From CAHJXG01 sp965277495 (GTDB lineage: Bacteria; Pseudomonadota; Alphaproteobacteria; Acetobacterales; Acetobacteraceae), in NCBI GenBank assembly GCA_965277495.1, contig OZ255824.1, positions 3,720,001-3,784,000 on the forward strand: a DNA stretch of 64,000 nucleotides, in the 5' to 3' direction. A model generated the notes under the pieces. The model was given only the letters and a program-made list of their open reading frames with translations, was not told where the DNA came from and did no database searches. Both the position numbers and the translations under genes were made by a program. The stretch's first letter is position 1. The number at the start of each line of letters is the position of its first letter. Shown piece by piece: positions 39,578 to 50,931 of the stretch.

Positions 39578-42433
39578 CTATGCCGATTTACGCAGCTTGC
39601 GCGGCACGGCCTGCGGCAGCATCTGGCGCAGGAAATGGCCGGTGTGGCTGGCTGCGTTGGCGGCGATGTCCTCGGGCGTGCCCTCGGCCACTACGCGCCC
39701 GCCGCCCTCGCCGCCTTCGGGACCCAAGTCCAGCACCCAGTCGGCGGTCTTGATGACCTCCAGGTTGTGCTCGATGACGACGACGGTGTTGCCCTGCTCG
39801 ACCAGCGCGTGCAGCACTTCCAGCAGCTTGCGCACGTCCTCGAAATGCAACCCGGTCGTGGGTTCGTCGAGGATATACAGCGTGCGCCCGGTGCCGCGCC
39901 GGGCAAGCTCCTTGGCCAGCTTGATGCGCTGCGCCTCGCCGCCCGACAGCGTCGTCGACTGCTGGCCGAGGCTGATGTAGCCGAGACCGACCTGCTGCAG
40001 GATGCTCAGCCGGTCGTGGATGCGGTTGACCGCGCTGAAGAACGGCACCGCCTCATCCACCGTCATGTTCAGCACGTCGGCGACCGACTTGCCGCGGAAC
40101 TTGATCTCCAGCGTTTCGCGGTTGTAGCGGGCGCCTTTGCAGGTGTCGCAGGTGACGAACACGTCGGGCAGGAAGTGCATTTCTATTTTGATCAGCCCGT
40201 CGCCCTGGCACGCCTCGCAGCGCCCGCCCTTGACGTTGAAGCTGAACCGACCGGATTTGTAGCCGCGGGCGCGGCTTTCCGGCAGCTCGGCAAACCAGTC
40301 GCGTATGGGCGCGAACAGGTCGGTGTAGGTGGCCGGGTTGGACCGCGGGGTGCGTCCGATCGGCGACTGGTCGATGTCGATGATCTTGTCGAGCAGTTCC
40401 AGCCCCTCGACCCGGTCATGCGGCGCGGGCGCCTCGCCGGAGCCCATCAGGCGGCGGCTGGCGGCTTTATAAAGCGTGTCGATTACCAGCGTCGACTTGC
40501 CGCCGCCTGACACGCCGGTGACGCAGGTGAACGTGCCGAGCGGGAAATCGGCCGTGACGGATTTGAGGTTGTTGCCGCGTGCGCCCACGACACGGATCAT
40601 GCGCTTTGGGTCGATTGGACGCCGGGCCGGAATAGGTATGTTGCTGCGGCCTGATAGATAGGCGCCGGTGATGCTGTCCGGATGCGCGGCCACCTCGTCC
40701 GGCGTGCCCTGGGCAATCACGTGGCCGCCCAGCAGTCCGGCCGCCGGCCCCATGTCGATCAGGTGGTCCGCGGCGCGAATGGCGTCCTCGTCGTGCTCCA
40801 CGACCAGCACGGTGTTGCCCAGCGATTTCAGCCGGCGCAGGGTGCCGAGCAGCCGTTCGTTGTCGCGCTGATGCAGGCCGATGCTGGGCTCGTCCAGCAC
40901 ATACAGCACGCCGGTCAGGCCGGAGCCGATCTGGCTCGCCAGCCGGATGCGCTGGCTCTCGCCGCCGGAAAGCGTGGTGCTGCCGCGGGCGAGGGTGAGG
41001 TAGTCCAGGCCGACATCGACGAGGAACTGCAGCCGCTCGACGATCTCCCGCAGGATACGCCGGGCGATCTCCTGCCGTTGCGGCGTCAGCGTCGCCTCCG
41101 CGTCCTTGAACCAAGCGAGCGCACGGCGTATCGGCAGGTCGGCGGCTTGCGCCAGGTTGAACCCGGCGATCTTCACCGCCAGCGCCTCCGGCTTGAGACG
41201 CGCGCCATGGCAAACCGCGCAGGGCTTGTCGGCCTGGTAGCGGCTCATTTCTTCCCGCACCCAGGCGCTGTCGGTCTCCTGCCAGCGGCGCTGCAGGTTG
41301 CGCAGCACGCCCTCGAACGGCTTTTTCACCACGTAGGCGCGCACGCCGTCCTTGTAGGCGAACTCGATCGGCTCGTCGCCGGAGCCGACCAGGATGACGG
41401 CGCGCACCTGATCCGGCAACTCGTGCCAGGGGGTGCGGGTGCTGACCTTGAAGTGCTTGGCGATGCTGGCGAGGGTTTGGTCGTAATACGGGGACTGCGC
41501 GCCGCTCCAGGGGGCGACGGCGCCCTGGGCCAGGCTCACGCGCTCGTCGGGGACGACCAGGCTGGGGTCAAAGAAGCGTTCGAGGCCGAGGCCGTCGCAG
41601 GCCGGGCAGGCGCCGTGCGGGCTGTTGAAGCTGAACAGGCGCGGCTCAATTTCTTCGATGGTGAAGCCGCTGACCGGGCAGGCGAAGCGGCTGCTGAACA
41701 CCGTGCGGGCGGCGGTGTCGGCGTCCTCGGCATAGACCACGCCGTCGGATAGGCCGAGTGCCGTCTCGAAACTGTCGGCGAGCCGGGTCTGGATGCCGTC
41801 GCGCACGACGATGCGGTCGACCACGGCCTCGATCTCGTGCTTGGTCTTGCGGTTCAGCGCCGGCACCTCGCCGATCTCGAACAGCTTGCCGTCGACCTTG
41901 ACGCGGGTGAACCCCTTGCGCTGCAGCTCCGCGAGTTCCTTGCGGTACTCGCCCTTGCGGTCCCGCACGACGGGCGCCAACAGCAGCAGGCGGGTGCCTT
42001 CGGGCATGGCGGCCACGCGGTCGACCATCTGGCTGACGGTCTGCGCCTCGATCGGCTCGCCGGTGGTGGGAGAATAGGGCACGCCGACCCGGGCCCAGAG
42101 CAGCCGCATGTAGTCGTGGATTTCGGTGACGGTGCCGACCGTGCTGCGCGGGTTGCGGCTAGTGGTTTTCTGCTCGATGGAGATGGCAGGCGACAGGCCC
42201 TCGATGCTGTCGACGTCGGGCTTGCCCATCAGTTCGAGGAACTGCCTTGCGTAGGCGGATAGGCTCTCGACGTAGCGGCGCTGGCCCTCGGCGTAGATGG
42301 TGTCGAACGCCAATGACGACTTGCCGGAGCCGGACAGGCCGGTGATGACGGTCAGGCTGTCGCGCGGGATATCGACGTCGATGTTCTTGAGGTTATGCTC
42401 GCGCGCGCCGCGCACGCGAATGGAGCCGGCCAT
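39578..42433 (-). CDS. uvrA: UvrABC excision nuclease subunit A
   Basis: Damage-recognition ATPase of nucleotide excision repair. The 951 residues carry two ABC ATPase modules: Walker A GLSGSGKSSLAFDTIYAEGQ-region at about 35 and GVSGGGKSTLVIDTLY at about 640, with ABC signatures TLSGGESQRIRLASQIGSGL and TTLSGGEAQRIKLAKEL (each quoted as separate short motifs). The C-terminal zinc module CEACQGDG..CDTCKGARYN is intact; the first has CPVSG in place of CPVCG, a change common in alphaproteobacteria. The start is the ATG giving MAGSIRVRGAREHNLK. An SOS box lies 16 bases before it. Confidence 0.97.
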   Translation of the reverse strand: MAGSIRVRGAREHNLKNIDVDIPRDSLTVITGLSGSGKSSLAFDTIYAEGQRRYVESLSAYARQFLELMGKPDVDSIEGLSPAISIEQKTTSRNPRSTVGTVTEIHDYMRLLWARVGVPYSPTTGEPIEAQTVSQMVDRVAAMPEGTRLLLLAPVVRDRKGEYRKELAELQRKGFTRVKVDGKLFEIGEVPALNRKTKHEIEAVVDRIVVRDGIQTRLADSFETALGLSDGVVYAEDADTAARTVFSSRFACPVSGFTIEEIEPRLFSFNSPHGACPACDGLGLERFFDPSLVVPDERVSLAQGAVAPWSGAQSPYYDQTLASIAKHFKVSTRTPWHELPDQVRAVILVGSGDEPIEFAYKDGVRAYVVKKPFEGVLRNLQRRWQETDSAWVREEMSRYQADKPCAVCHGARLKPEALAVKIAGFNLAQAADLPIRRALAWFKDAEATLTPQRQEIARRILREIVERLQFLVDVGLDYLTLARGSTTLSGGESQRIRLASQIGSGLTGVLYVLDEPSIGLHQRDNERLLGTLRRLKSLGNTVLVVEHDEDAIRAADHLIDMGPAAGLLGGHVIAQGTPDEVAAHPDSITGAYLSGRSNIPIPARRPIDPKRMIRVVGARGNNLKSVTADFPLGTFTCVTGVSGGGKSTLVIDTLYKAASRRLMGSGEAPAPHDRVEGLELLDKIIDIDQSPIGRTPRSNPATYTDLFAPIRDWFAELPESRARGYKSGRFSFNVKGGRCEACQGDGLIKIEMHFLPDVFVTCDTCKGARYNRETLEIKFRGKSVADVLNMTVDEAVPFFSAVNRIHDRLSILQQVGLGYISLGQQSTTLSGGEAQRIKLAKELARRGTGRTLYILDEPTTGLHFEDVRKLLEVLHALVEQGNTVVVIEHNLEVIKTADWVLDLGPEGGEGGGRVVAEGTPEDIAANAASHTGHFLRQMLPQAVPRKLRKSA

Positions 42434-42448
42434 GCGGTAAATCCTGGT

Positions 42449-42463
42449 GTTCTGGTATCGTTC
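42449..42463 (-). promoter_or_regulatory. LexA binding site (SOS box) of uvrA
   Basis: GTTC-TGGTATC-GTTC is a perfect match to the alphaproteobacterial SOS box GTTC-N7-GTTC, a direct repeat recognised by LexA in this class. It sits 16 bases upstream of the uvrA ATG, where LexA would block transcription or initiation. It is 122 bases from the divergent ssb start, so joint control of ssb is possible. Confidence 0.85.
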
Positions 42464-42584
42464 ACCCCATATGGCATTACGGGATGGCATTGGAAACCCT
42501 GACGTGCCGTACCCTGGTCCGTCCGGCAGCGACGGGCTATAGAAACAGACCGGTGCGAGTCCGGGCTACGGAAGGTGACAAAAT

Positions 42585-43076
42585 ATGGCGGGTACCGTCA
42601 ACAAGGTGATCCTAGTCGGTCGTCTGGGCAAGGATCCAGAGGTCCGCAGTTTTCAGAGTGGCGGCAAGGTGGTCAACATGACCCTTGCTACCAGCGAGAC
42701 CTGGAACGACAAAGCCTCCGGTGAACGCAAGGAAAAAACCGAATGGCACAACGTCGTTATTAAGGATGAGAGGTTGGCTGAAAACGCGGAGAAATACCTC
42801 AAGAAGGGTGCAAGCGTCTACCTTGAGGGCCGCATCGAGACGCGCAAGTGGCAGGACCAGTCGGGCAACGACAAGTATACGACCGAGGTCATCGTGCCAC
42901 GCTTTGGTGGTGTGCTGACGTTCCTGGGCGGACGTGGCGAGGAAGGCAGCACAGGCGGCGGTGGCGGTGGCTACCAGCCGCGCGAACGCGCCGCGGCCCC
43001 GGCGAAGTCCGGCGGCGGCAGTCCATCGTGGGAACCGAACAAGGGCGGCGACCTCGACGACGAAATCCCATTCTAA
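42585..43076 (+). CDS. ssb: Single-stranded DNA-binding protein
   Basis: Homotetrameric protein covering single-stranded DNA in replication and repair. The 163 residues show the OB fold (1-112; NKVILVGRLGKDPEVR, EWHNVVIKDERLAENAEKYL, YLEGRIETRKWQDQSG), a Gly-rich linker and the acidic tail DLDDEIPF, which binds partner proteins. It diverges from uvrA, a common pairing, and precedes gyrA. Confidence 0.97.
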   Translation: MAGTVNKVILVGRLGKDPEVRSFQSGGKVVNMTLATSETWNDKASGERKEKTEWHNVVIKDERLAENAEKYLKKGASVYLEGRIETRKWQDQSGNDKYTTEVIVPRFGGVLTFLGGRGEEGSTGGGGGGYQPRERAAAPAKSGGGSPSWEPNKGGDLDDEIPF

Positions 43077-43103
43077 ACCTAGTAAACCAATCGAAAGCCA
43101 TCC

Positions 43104-45846
<2,743 letters not shown>

Positions 45847-45854
<8 letters not shown>

Positions 45855-46374
45855 GAACGTTAGCACGAAGGTGCGCCACATCGGCATTTACCCCGGCACG
45901 TTCGACCCGATGCACAACGGCCACACCGATATCATCACCCGCGCGTGCCGGGTGCTGCACCGCCTGGTGGTCGGCGTGGCCGAGAGCAGCGCCAAGTCGC
46001 CGCTGTTCCCCTTGGAGGAGCGCGTCGAGCTGGTGCGCGCGGAAACGGCCATCATCGCCGAGCGGACCGAAACCGAAATCCAGGTCGTCAGCTTCAAGTG
46101 CTTGCTGATCGACTTTGCGCACAGCGTCAACGCGGGCGTGATCGTCCGGGGGCTGCGGGCGGTGTCGGATTTCGACTATGAATTCCAGATGGCGGGCATG
46201 AACTACCGCCTGGACCACGAGGTCGAGACGGTGTTCTTGATGGCGAGCGAGCGGCACCAATTCATCTCGTCCCGCTTCGTCAAGGAGATTGCCCGCCTTG
46301 GTGGCGACGTATCCAGCTTCGTCCCGGCTTTGACTCTGGAGCGGACGCTGGCGCGGGTGCGTCCGGAAGGCTAA
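45847..46374 (+). CDS. coaD: Phosphopantetheine adenylyltransferase
   Basis: Penultimate enzyme of CoA synthesis, adenylating 4'-phosphopantetheine. The 175 residues include the nucleotidyltransferase motif YPGTFDPMHNGHTDII (about residues 15-30), the GVIVRGLRAVSDFDYEFQMAGMN-region substrate loop and the C-terminal ISSRFVKEIARLGGDVSSFVP. The start overlaps the gyrA stop by 8 bases; a longer upstream frame lies inside gyrA. The gyrA-coaD-ppi order is typical for alphaproteobacteria. Confidence 0.96.
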
Positions 46375-46405
46375 ATTCCGGGCGCGGCCATCAACGGAGA
46401 ACGCC

Positions 46406-46978
46406 ATGAGCCTCGGCATAGGTCGGCGGCACTTGCTTGCAACAATCGCGATCGGAACAGTGATGCCTGAACAAGTATCGGCCCAACAGCCGGCAGAGGA
46501 TCCCGAGAACACGCTGTATATGGACCTGAAGGACGGCCGCGTGGTCATCCGCCTGCGTCCAGACCTGGCGCCGAAGCACGTCGAGCGGGTGAAGGCCCTG
46601 GCGCGCAAGGGCTTCTATGACGGCACCGTGTTCCACCGGGTCATCGAGGGCTTCATGGCCCAGGGCGGCGACCCGACCGGCACCGGCACGGGCGGCAGCG
46701 ACATGGGCAACCTGCCGGCGGAGTTTAGCCGAAACGCGCACTTCCTGCGCGGCACCGTCGGTGCGGCGAGGACCGGCGACCCGAACAGCGCCAACAGCCA
46801 GTTCTACATCATGTTCGCCCCGGCGCCACATCTGGATGGACAATACACGATTTGGGGCCAGGTCGTGCAGGGCATGGAGTTCATCGACAAGATCAAGCGC
46901 GGCAGCGGCGGCGGCGGCACGGTGTCCAACCCGGACAAGATCATCCGCGTGCAGGTGGCGGCCGACGCCAAGTCGTAA
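46406..46978 (+). CDS. Exported cyclophilin-type peptidyl-prolyl isomerase
   Basis: Proline cis-trans isomerase of the cyclophilin fold, predicted periplasmic. The 190 residues start with a signal peptide containing GRRHLLATIAIGTVM and a likely cleavage after VSAQ; the two arginines could direct it to Tat or Sec. The catalytic FYDGTVFHRVIEGFMAQGGDPTG segment (arginine in FHR) and the ANSQFYIMFAPAPHLDGQYTIWG segment are complete. The cyclophilin tryptophan position is YTIWGQV. Confidence 0.92.
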   Translation: MSLGIGRRHLLATIAIGTVMPEQVSAQQPAEDPENTLYMDLKDGRVVIRLRPDLAPKHVERVKALARKGFYDGTVFHRVIEGFMAQGGDPTGTGTGGSDMGNLPAEFSRNAHFLRGTVGAARTGDPNSANSQFYIMFAPAPHLDGQYTIWGQVVQGMEFIDKIKRGSGGGGTVSNPDKIIRVQVAADAKS

Positions 46979-47025
46979 TATGGGGTGCGCCGTGGTCCGC
47001 GTTCTGCGGGTCACGGCGGTGGTGC

Positions 47026-47101
47026 GGGCCTGTAGCTCAGTTGGTAGAGCACGGGACTTTTAATCTTGTGGTCGTGGGTTCGAGTCCCACCGGGCCCACC
47101 A
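47026..47101 (+). tRNA. tRNA-Lys (anticodon TTT)
   Basis: 76-base cloverleaf. The acceptor stem pairs GGGCCTG with CGGGCCC (one T-G pair), the anticodon stem CGGGA/TCTTG encloses the loop CTTTTAA giving anticodon TTT, the T arm is GTGGG-TTCGAGT-CCCAC, and the CCA end is encoded. Confidence 0.97.
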
Positions 47102-47196
47102 AATCCGCAAGACATTGAACTTGTTTATGACTGTGAGGCCGTTCGCGCGATTTGTATAGCGCTTCTGCATTTGCCAGGCATATGCGATAAGACGCC

Positions 47197-47904
47197 ATGA
47201 GTGGAAACCAAGACACGCCAATCCTCGCTGCGCTGGAACGGTTGGAAAGTGGCCAAACTCAAATTCATGCTGAGTTGGGGCGACTGGACGTTGGCCAAAC
47301 CCAGCTTCATGCTGAGTTGGGGCGGCTGGAAACCGGCCAGACCCAAATTCATGCTGAGTTGGGGCGGCTGGAAACCGGCCAGACCCAAATTCATGCTGAG
47401 TTGGGGCGGCTGGAAACCGGCCAGACCCAAATTCATGCTGAGTTGGGGCGGCTGGAAACCGGCCAGACCCAGCTTCATGCTGAGTTGGGACGACTAGCGA
47501 TCGGCCAGACCCAGATTCATGCTGAACTAGGGCGGCTGGAAAGCGGCCAAATCAAGCTTTACGCCGAACTAGTGACACGCATCGAACGGCTCCAGACTGC
47601 CGTCGCGGTCGTGGAAACACGCATGGACATGCAGGCCGAAGTCCTCAGCCGCTTTCGTGCCGATCTAGTTGACGAACTGGGCCGCACGCGCAACGCGCTC
47701 ATGGAGCGCATCGACCGGCTGCAGGACGCCCTCTCACGACGGCAAGAGGACGACGTGGTGAACCTCGGCGCGGCCGAGCACGCGCACCGGGTCGCGAAAG
47801 GCGCCGTGGATGAGGGAAGGATACTTGGCGAGCAGTTGAGCATCCTCATCCGGAAAGTCCGCCGGCTTGAGGAGGAAGTGCAGAATTTGCGCGGCGGAAC
47901 CTAA
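47197..47904 (+). CDS. Coiled-coil protein with 14-residue tandem repeats
   Basis: A 235-residue protein without signal peptide or membrane helix. Residues 19-130 are seven near-perfect copies of a 14-residue unit, consensus GQTQIHAELGRLET, plus a degenerate eighth copy. Hydrophobic positions 5, 9 and 12 of each unit follow a two-heptad pattern, so an extended coiled coil is expected. The second half (130-235) is also helical and coiled-coil-like (ERLQTAVAVVETRMD, IRKVRRLEEEVQNLR) but not repetitive. No family is recognised. It lies 95 bases after tRNA-Lys. Repeat identity at the DNA level implies recent expansion. Confidence 0.75.
   Translation: MSGNQDTPILAALERLESGQTQIHAELGRLDVGQTQLHAELGRLETGQTQIHAELGRLETGQTQIHAELGRLETGQTQIHAELGRLETGQTQLHAELGRLAIGQTQIHAELGRLESGQIKLYAELVTRIERLQTAVAVVETRMDMQAEVLSRFRADLVDELGRTRNALMERIDRLQDALSRRQEDDVVNLGAAEHAHRVAKGAVDEGRILGEQLSILIRKVRRLEEEVQNLRGGT
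47251..47586 (+). repeat. 42-bp tandem repeat array (7 full units + 1 degenerate)
   Basis: Units begin at 47251, 47293, 47335, 47377, 47419, 47461 and 47503, each with GGCCA(A/G)AC, and a diverged copy starts at 47545. The units at 47335, 47377 and 47419 are identical base for base. Because the unit is a multiple of three and lacks stops, several frames on both strands stay open across the array. Confidence 0.97.
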
Positions 47905-47939
47905 CGGGCAATTCGCCTCGATTGAGGGTTGTAAGCCGT

Positions 47940-48947
47940 TCACGCAACCCGCTCGTTGAAGAAATCCGCGTAGCCGAATAGCCCCGACGATCCGCCGGTA
48001 TGCAGGAACACCACATGTTCGCCAGCCGTGAGGGTGCCCTTGCGAATCAGGTCGATCAGCCCGGCCATGCCCCTCCCGGAATACACCGGGTCCAGGAAGA
48101 CACCCTCCAGCCGAGCCACCATCTGCACCGCCTCCGCCATGCCCGGCGTCGGCAGGCCATACCCGGCGCCCACGTAATCGCAATTGGCCTCGACAGCATC
48201 AGCCGTAATTGGCCGCTCTACGCCCATATGCGCCGCCGTCGCCTGCGCCAGCCGCAGCACATTCGCCTCCTGCGTCCCCTTCGGCTGGCGGACGCCGATG
48301 CCCAGCACGCGGATCGGGCTGCTGAGTGCGTGCAGCCCGGCGACCAATCCTGCCTGCGTGCCGGCGCTGCCGGTCGCGTGCACCAGGCGGTCAATCCGCA
48401 GGCCCTGCTCATTCGCTTGCGTCACCAACTCCAGCGCGACGGCCGCATAGCCAAGCGCCCCGACTGCGTTCGAGCCGCCGCCGGGGATCAAATACGGCCG
48501 GGCGCCCTCGCTGGTCAGGCGCGCGCCGACTTCCTCGATGGCGGCCTGCATGTCGGCGCCGCCAGGGCGATACTCGATCCGGCAGCCCAGCAGCCGGTCC
48601 AGTAACACGTTGCCGCTGTTCAAATAGGCGCTGTCGTTCGTCTCGATGCGATGCTCGAGCACGGCGGTGCAGGCCAGGCCGAGCTTTGCGGCGACGGCGG
48701 CAGTCTGGCGCACATGGTTGGATTGCACCGCCCCTTGGGTGACCAGATGGTCGGCCCCCTTGGCCAGCGCGTCGCCCACCAGGAACTCCAGCTTGCGCAC
48801 CTTGTTGCCGCCGAGGCCCATGCCCGTGAGGTCATCGCGCTTCATCCAGATTTGCGGGCCGCCGAGCGCCTTCGTCAGCCGCGGCAGCAATTCCAGCGGA
48901 GTGGGGGCCTGGCACAGCTTGGTGCGCGGAAATGCGGCGAGGTTCAT
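47940..48947 (-). CDS. dcyD: D-cysteine desulfhydrase
   Basis: PLP enzyme of the ACC deaminase / D-cysteine desulfhydrase family, which degrades D-cysteine to pyruvate, sulfide and ammonia. The 335 residues show the PLP lysine K49 in LGGNKVRKLEFL, GAVQSNHVRQTAAVAAKLGL, and the phosphate-binding HATGSAGTQAGLVAG and HTGGSSGLFGY loops. Overall sequence resembles E. coli DcyD more than ACC deaminase. A GGAAG ribosome binding site precedes the ATG. It diverges from msrP. Confidence 0.9.
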   Translation of the reverse strand: MNLAAFPRTKLCQAPTPLELLPRLTKALGGPQIWMKRDDLTGMGLGGNKVRKLEFLVGDALAKGADHLVTQGAVQSNHVRQTAAVAAKLGLACTAVLEHRIETNDSAYLNSGNVLLDRLLGCRIEYRPGGADMQAAIEEVGARLTSEGARPYLIPGGGSNAVGALGYAAVALELVTQANEQGLRIDRLVHATGSAGTQAGLVAGLHALSSPIRVLGIGVRQPKGTQEANVLRLAQATAAHMGVERPITADAVEANCDYVGAGYGLPTPGMAEAVQMVARLEGVFLDPVYSGRGMAGLIDLIRKGTLTAGEHVVFLHTGGSSGLFGYADFFNERVA

Positions 48948-49106
48948 GGGAGACTTCCAACTTACGGGCGTAAACGCGGCCTTGACGAGACCCTTGCAGA
49001 GCCGCCATCTGAAATCAACATATCGGCAAGCTTGCTGTGCAAAAACAGTGGGTGACGCCGCTGCCCGTCGCGCGACATAATAGGGCATCGCCTGGAGGCC
49101 ACCATC

Positions 49107-50033
49107 TTGCACATCAAGACAAAGCACGGCTGGGAACTTCCGGAGCGGGACGTGACGCCGGAGGCGTTCATGCTCGGGCGCCGAAGCCTGCTGGCAGGGG
49201 CTGCGGGGACCGTTGCTCTCCTGGCGCCGTTCGCGGCCCGTGCGCAGGGTGCTCCTCGCAATGCCAAATATGACGCCGGGCGAGACATCACCGCCGAGCG
49301 GGATGCGACAACCTACAACAACTACTATGAGTTCGGCACCGACAAGTCGATCTCGCGCGCCGCCCAGCGCCTTCCCATCGCACCATGGACGATCAAGTTC
49401 GACGGCATGGTTGCTACGCCGCGCACGATGGATCTGGACGACATCTTGAACCAGGTTCAGCTTCAGGAGCGGGTGTATCGGCACCGCTGTGTCGAGGGAT
49501 GGGCGATGACGGTGCCCTGGACTGGCTTTCCGTTGAAGGATCTCGTTGCCATCGCCGGGCCCACCTCTGGCGCGCGTTATGTGGTGATGGAGACCTTGGC
49601 CGACCCCAAGACCATGCCCGGCCTGCGCATCAGCTCGTTCGAGTGGCCCTATATCGAAGGCGTGACGATGGCGGAAGCGAACAACGACCTCGCCTTCCTT
49701 GCGACCGGGCTTTATGGCAAGACGATCCCGAAACAGAATGGGGCGCCGATCCGGCTCGTATTGCCCTGGAAGTACGGATTCAAATCGGTCAAATCCATCG
49801 TCAAGATGACCTTCACCGACAAGAAGCCGACGACGTTCTGGGAGGGCATACAGCCCCAGGAATATGGCTTTTGGGCCAACGTGAACCCGGACGTGCCGCA
49901 TCCGCGTTGGAGCCAGGCGACGGAACGCCTGCTGGGGACCGACCAGCGGGTGCCGACGCGGATCTATAACGGCTATGGCGAGTTCGTCGCTGGGATGTAT
50001 GCTGGGATGCCGAACGAAAAGCTGTTCATATGA
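49107..50033 (+). CDS. msrP: Protein-methionine-sulfoxide reductase catalytic subunit MsrP
   Basis: Periplasmic molybdopterin enzyme that repairs oxidised methionines in exported proteins. The 308 residues start with a twin-arginine signal (LGRRSLLAGAAGTVALLAP, cleavage near ARA-Q), then the Moco-binding domain with the ligand cysteine in YRHRCVEGWAMTVPWTGFPL and WKYGFKSVKSI. TTG is used as start because a GGAGG ribosome binding site lies 8 bases before it. The stop overlaps the next start (ATGA). The usual heme partner MsrQ is not the next gene. Confidence 0.95.
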   Translation: MHIKTKHGWELPERDVTPEAFMLGRRSLLAGAAGTVALLAPFAARAQGAPRNAKYDAGRDITAERDATTYNNYYEFGTDKSISRAAQRLPIAPWTIKFDGMVATPRTMDLDDILNQVQLQERVYRHRCVEGWAMTVPWTGFPLKDLVAIAGPTSGARYVVMETLADPKTMPGLRISSFEWPYIEGVTMAEANNDLAFLATGLYGKTIPKQNGAPIRLVLPWKYGFKSVKSIVKMTFTDKKPTTFWEGIQPQEYGFWANVNPDVPHPRWSQATERLLGTDQRVPTRIYNGYGEFVAGMYAGMPNEKLFI

Positions 50034-50326
50034 TCGCATCACGCATCTTCGCCGCCATCGCCGCGCTCTTTCTCGTCAGTGCAGTGGCGATCGCATCGTT
50101 GGCGCCGCTCAACATGACGCTGGGCCAGGGCCTGATGTTGCTGGACGGCGGATGGCTTGCGTGGGTGCAGAAGCATAGCGCGCTTTGGGTGTGGACGGGG
50201 ATAGAACTGCCGTTCCTGTTGCGGCCGCTGTGGCTGATCCCCGCCGCCTTGGGGCTGATTTGCGCCGGCGCCGCGGCAACGCTCAATTTCGGGAACGCAT
50301 CGCCGTCCCGCCGGAAGCGGAGCTGA
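50030..50326 (+). CDS. Small membrane protein coupled to msrP
   Basis: A 98-residue protein translationally coupled to msrP by an ATGA overlap. It has two hydrophobic helices (about 5-26 and about 62-84) with a Trp-rich loop between (GGWLAWVQKHSALWVWTG) and a basic C-terminus. MsrQ is about 200 residues with five to six helices and heme histidines, so this is not MsrQ. Only one histidine is present in the loop. Its position suggests an electron-transfer or membrane-anchoring partner of MsrP, which is inference. Its last 44 bases overlap the convergent NUDIX gene. Confidence 0.7.
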   Translation: MIASRIFAAIAALFLVSAVAIASLAPLNMTLGQGLMLLDGGWLAWVQKHSALWVWTGIELPFLLRPLWLIPAALGLICAGAAATLNFGNASPSRRKRS

Positions 50327-50768
50327 GCAGGCGGCGCGCCAGGCCGATCACCCGGTGCGCCTCGTGCCAAAGCTCGAAGGGAACAAGGCCATCGAGCGGC
50401 GCAAACACCGCGTCGGTCACGTCGCCGCCCGCCACCGGATCACCTCCTTGCCAGAGCGCAGCGAAGTCAAGGATCGTGTAATGGAATTGGACCCGGCCCT
50501 CGGCATCGCGGTGTATGCTGTCCACGTTCGCCGCCAGCAGCAACGGCCCGGCCAGTAACCCGGTCTCCTCCGCCAATTCCCGCCGGGCGGCGTGTTCAGC
50601 GGTCTCGCCAAGTTTCTGCGCCCCGCCAGGCAGGCTCCAGCTTCCCATGGCCGGCGGTTTGCCGCGGCGCACCAGCAACACCGCCCCTGGATCAGCGCCG
50701 CTCGGTGGCTTGAGCAGGACGACGCCGATGCCCACCAATGGACGGTCAGGATACTCGCGGCTGGTCAT
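50283..50768 (-). CDS. NUDIX hydrolase
   Basis: A 161-residue hydrolase of nucleoside-diphosphate-linked compounds. The NUDIX box GGAQKLGETAEHAARRELAEETGL matches GX5EX7REUXEEXGU exactly. The N-terminal VGIGVVLLKPP and MGSWSLPGG strands fit ADP-ribose pyrophosphatase-like or MutT-like members; substrate not assignable. The start is the ATG giving MTSREYPDRPL; the frame open further upstream runs into the insertion sequence and is not part of the gene. Confidence 0.9.
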   Translation of the reverse strand: MTSREYPDRPLVGIGVVLLKPPSGADPGAVLLVRRGKPPAMGSWSLPGGAQKLGETAEHAARRELAEETGLLAGPLLLAANVDSIHRDAEGRVQFHYTILDFAALWQGGDPVAGGDVTDAVFAPLDGLVPFELWHEAHRVIGLARRLLSSASGGTAMRSRN

Positions 50769-50836
50769 GCCGGGCCGAGTATGGCTGGGACTTCGATCTG
50801 TCAACGCTGGACTCTGTTCGCGTAGGGCTACAAAAG

Positions 50837-50846
50837 CGTCCGGAGC
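50837..50846. repeat. Left target-site duplication of the ISAs1 element
   Basis: CGTCCGGAGC directly before the left inverted repeat, identical to the ten bases after the right end. Confidence 0.95.
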
Positions 50847-50863
50847 CAGGGCAATCGCTTGAA
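50847..50863 (+). repeat. Left terminal inverted repeat of the ISAs1 element
   Basis: CAGGGCAATCGCTTGAA, identical to the complement of the right end; pairing stops after base 17. Confidence 0.95.
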
Positions 50864-50931
50864 CGGTTCGGGGATTTTGTCGCGGTCTGAAGTCTGATTC
50901 ATAGGGGACCTCTCGTTGAGGAGGTTTCCCG

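Noticed and set aside
47125..47478. Minus-strand frame and a second plus-strand frame across the 42-bp repeats, both giving repetitive proteins
   Set aside because: They stay open only because the repeat length is a multiple of three and free of stops. The plus frame from 47197 extends well past the array into normal coding sequence, the others do not.
47251..47586. CRISPR array
   Set aside because: Units follow each other directly with no spacers, and they encode a coiled coil; no cas genes are nearby.
50030..50326. Call of the msrP partner as MsrQ
   Set aside because: It is half the size, has two rather than five or six membrane helices, and lacks the heme-ligand histidine pattern.
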